In this document: positions 62,067-64,000 of the stretch, in pieces | Position numbering within the stretch: position 1 is the stretch's first letter | Layout: every line of letters starts with the position of its first letter | Source: an uncultured bacterium | GTDB lineage: Bacteria; Desulfobacterota; Desulfovibrionia; Desulfovibrionales; Desulfovibrionaceae | Assembly (NCBI GenBank): GCA_905214305.1 | Contig: CAJMLK010000006.1 | Span: forward strand, 1 to 64,000 | Length of the DNA: 64,000 bases | Reading direction: 5' to 3' | Translations under genes and position numbers: made by a program | Notes under the pieces: generated by a model | What the model saw: the letters and a program-made list of their open reading frames with translations, nothing else | Told to the model about the DNA's origin: nothing | The model's database searches: none

Positions 62067-62381
62067 AGAGCAGATGAACTTTGAGAATGTACATTCCAAA
62101 GTTTACGGCACGTTCGCTTCGAGGCTTAACCGGGCGAGCAAATGGCTCTGCTGCCTTCGCGGCAGTCGCTGGCGAGCCTGCGAGCCGTACCAATGGCGGC
62201 CAGCGATTGTGTGGAAACAGGCCGATCGTTACACATGCTGTCTGCAGGCGTAATTTCCTGCGTTACGATTTCTCAAGCATCCGTAACTTCTTTTGTCGCA
62301 ACGGCTGAAGCTGCGCTTGCATCTTTGCGGCGGGCGACGGCTCACGCAGTCCCAGAGCAATTTCAACGGGGATTGCCCTGG
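62067..62381 (+). repeat. Family B dispersed repeat, copy B3
   Basis: 315 bp, same strand as B1. It begins AGAGCAGATGAACTTTGAGA and ends with the palindromic end AGAGCAATTTC...GATTGCCCTGG. Its last 19 bases overlap the end of the leftward gene at 62363 and supply that gene's TGA stop and final codons, just as family A copies supply stops elsewhere. Confidence 0.85.
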
Positions 62382-64000
62382 GTGGAAGCGTCCTTCAGGG
62401 GCCTGTCTTTCAGGCTGTTCATATCGGCGGCCATCTTGTCCTTGAGGGCCTTGGCGCGTTCCGTGTCCAGCATGATCATGTCCACCTGGCGTGTGTGGAT
62501 GAGCAGGTAGCCGAGCAGACGCGTGCGCATCAGAGTTTCGGCAGCATCATAGCCTTCGGCCACGGCAAAGACCGAGTCGTCCTTCACGTCCGCACGAAAA
62601 CCGTGATGTTCCAGAAGGTCCGCCACCATGCGGGCGCGCAACTGTCGCCGTTTGCGATCAGCAGCCCCGCCCTTGAACTGGAAGCTCACAAAATTTTCGT
62701 GGCTTTCTCCACCGGCCAGAGATTCCACAGTACAAAAGTGGTAGCCGTAGCGGGCCTGCAAAACCATATAATTATCAGATATAATAAAAAAATTCTTGTT
62801 TGCCATAGAGTTCGGCGCGGTACTTTCAAGCTCCGGATTCATGGCACTTTCAAGCATGACGGTCATGAAGCCCGATGCGCTGGTGGCCGGAGGCCCTGCC
62901 CACGGCACTGCCACCATGCCATCCCAGAGGGCAAGCATGGGGGCGCTGGCGATGATATCCAGATCCACCACCGGCCCCGTCACTCGGCGGCTGAAACCGC
63001 CGCCCATGTCTACAATCCAGTATTGCAGCTTGGCCCCGGCGCGCAGCTGCTTGCCCATGCGTCTGTTGACGCCCGCTTCCTCTTCCTCAAACATGAGGCG
63101 GACGGACTTTTCATGGCAAAAACGGGTGATGTCGTGCAGGGTGCGGCACTGCGCGGGCACAAATTCCGGCGCGTCCGGGTGCAGCAGGTTGAGAGGAACC
63201 ATAAGCTGACTCATGGCCTGAAGGCGCTGATGCACCGGGCTGCCAGCCATGAGGTTGGGCGGCTCCGCCTCGCTGGATACAAGCTGTGGCTGCCGCCCGG
63301 CAAAAACAGCGCACCGGGCCGCATCAAGCGTGACTTATCCGGCATTGTCGAGCAAAAGGCGGGCGTCGGGCAAACTGAAGAGCGCGGGCAGGCGGTATTC
63401 GCGCGCCACCGAGGCCAGATGCCCGGCCATGCCCCCGGCTTCGCTGACAAGGCCCGAAGCCCGCGACAGCAGGGGGGCCCAGCGCGGCAGGGCGCGCTCC
63501 ACCACCAGAATGCCGCCCTTGGGGAATGACAGCATGTCCGCTTCCTTGCGGGCCACAAAGGCCGACCCGATCCCCACACCGGGGCTAACGGCCACGCCCC
63601 CGGCCGCAAGCACCTGAAGGCCGGACGGCAGATCATCCAGAGCAAAGGCCTCACCGCCATGCTCACCCGTGCGCTGCGGCTCCGCATGGCTCTGTTCCGT
63701 AGCGGAGTCGGCCTCGTGCAGGGGGCGGCTCTGCAAAACGACGATGCGCCCGTCTTCCGCATCAAGCGCCCACTCCACGTCCTGCGGCTCGGTATAGTAG
63801 CTCTCCAGTGCAAGGGCCACCTTGGCCAGTTCCCCAGCCTGACTGTCCGTGAGGCTCGGGGGCGCGCCCTCGGGACCGGCCAGACGTTTACGGATAAATT
63901 TGGGGGGAATCTCGCGGCTGAAAATATACACGTCGGGGGTTACCGCTCCGTCCACCACGGCTTGCGGCAGACCGCGCACGGCGTTGAGCAGTATCTGCTC
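62363..64000 (-). pseudogene. PEP synthase-like gene interrupted by one in-frame stop; start lies outside the window
   Basis: The leftward frame enters from the right edge and encodes the end of a PPDK_N-type ATP-grasp region (EQILLNAVRGLPQAVVDGAVTPD...VVLQSRPLH), then a phosphohistidine domain with SEAGGMAGHLASVAREYRLPALF (catalytic His kept). A single TAA at 63335-63337 (LLLDNAG-stop-VTLDAARCAVFAGRQ) interrupts it; the same frame continues for 323 residues with intact sequence (NLMAGSPVHQRLQAMSQLMVPLNL...). The C-terminal part is not the usual PEP-barrel and I cannot assign it. One base change (for example from CAA or GAA) would restore the gene, so this is a recent mutation, a sequencing error, or two separately made halves. 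The end is formed inside repeat B3. Confidence 0.8.

Noticed and set aside
62081..62510. Small overlapping open frames in and after repeat B3
   Set aside because: They lie in the repeat or antisense to the PEP synthase-like gene and lack ribosome sites.
1..64000. tRNA, rRNA, insertion-sequence transposase or prophage genes
   Set aside because: No TFC-loop consensus with cloverleaf context, no rRNA-like stretch and no transposase, integrase or phage structural gene was found on either strand.

Overview
The window looks like a chromosome segment of a Desulfovibrio-type sulfate-reducing bacterium. This is inferred from gene content, not from a marker search: a fumarate reductase with a CX6CX3CP third cluster, an HutW anaerobic heme operon, a selenocysteine formate dehydrogenase, a large FAD/Fe-S lactate-type dehydrogenase, and very long pyruvate carboxylase and PEP synthase proteins in a GC-rich background. 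I see no rRNA, tRNA, transposase, phage gene or CRISPR array.

Layout. 1-4.2 kb: end of frdA, frdB, a CBS-ACT protein and malic enzyme (C4 and pyruvate metabolism). 4.8-14.4 kb: a rightward anaerobic heme/iron run of hutW, TonB-dependent receptor, an ECF-type transporter (S, T, fused double ATPase), hutX, flavodoxin, exbB, exbD and tonB, facing a leftward DtxR-type regulator and MATE pump. 17.2-21.5 kb (leftward): bifunctional Rel and a peptide-type solute-binding protein. 21.6-28.1 kb (rightward): a SWIM/SNF2 helicase and metNIQ. 28.4-36.4 kb: a flavoprotein joined functionally to a Sec-containing formate dehydrogenase, then a D-lactate/glycolate-type dehydrogenase. 37.3-43.0 kb: groES-groEL, uvsE, and a divergent TetR/MFS pair. 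43.1-51.5 kb (leftward): birA-pyc-pps, a pyruvate to oxaloacetate/PEP operon with its biotin ligase. 51.5-58.2 kb: cca (rightward), phoH-pgpH-ybeY (leftward) and an unrecognised protein with about 50-residue repeats. 58.8-62.0 kb: gltIJKL. 62.4-64.0 kb (leftward, runs off the window): a PEP synthase-like gene broken by one in-frame TAA.

Two families of intergenic repeats cut across this layout. Family A (about 127 bp, four copies plus a half copy) has imperfect terminal inverted repeats starting TAGAGCA. In its three rightward full copies the first TAG is the stop codon of the upstream gene, and two copies sit inside operons (exbB/exbD and metI/metQ). Family B (about 310-315 bp, three copies plus a shortened one) shares the AGAGCA ends. 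Both look like small non-autonomous mobile or REP-like elements.

The best candidates for a new system are the heme locus, in which an outer-membrane TonB receptor is paired with an inner-membrane ECF transporter rather than a HutBCD-type ABC importer, and the repeat families that end genes and separate operon members.
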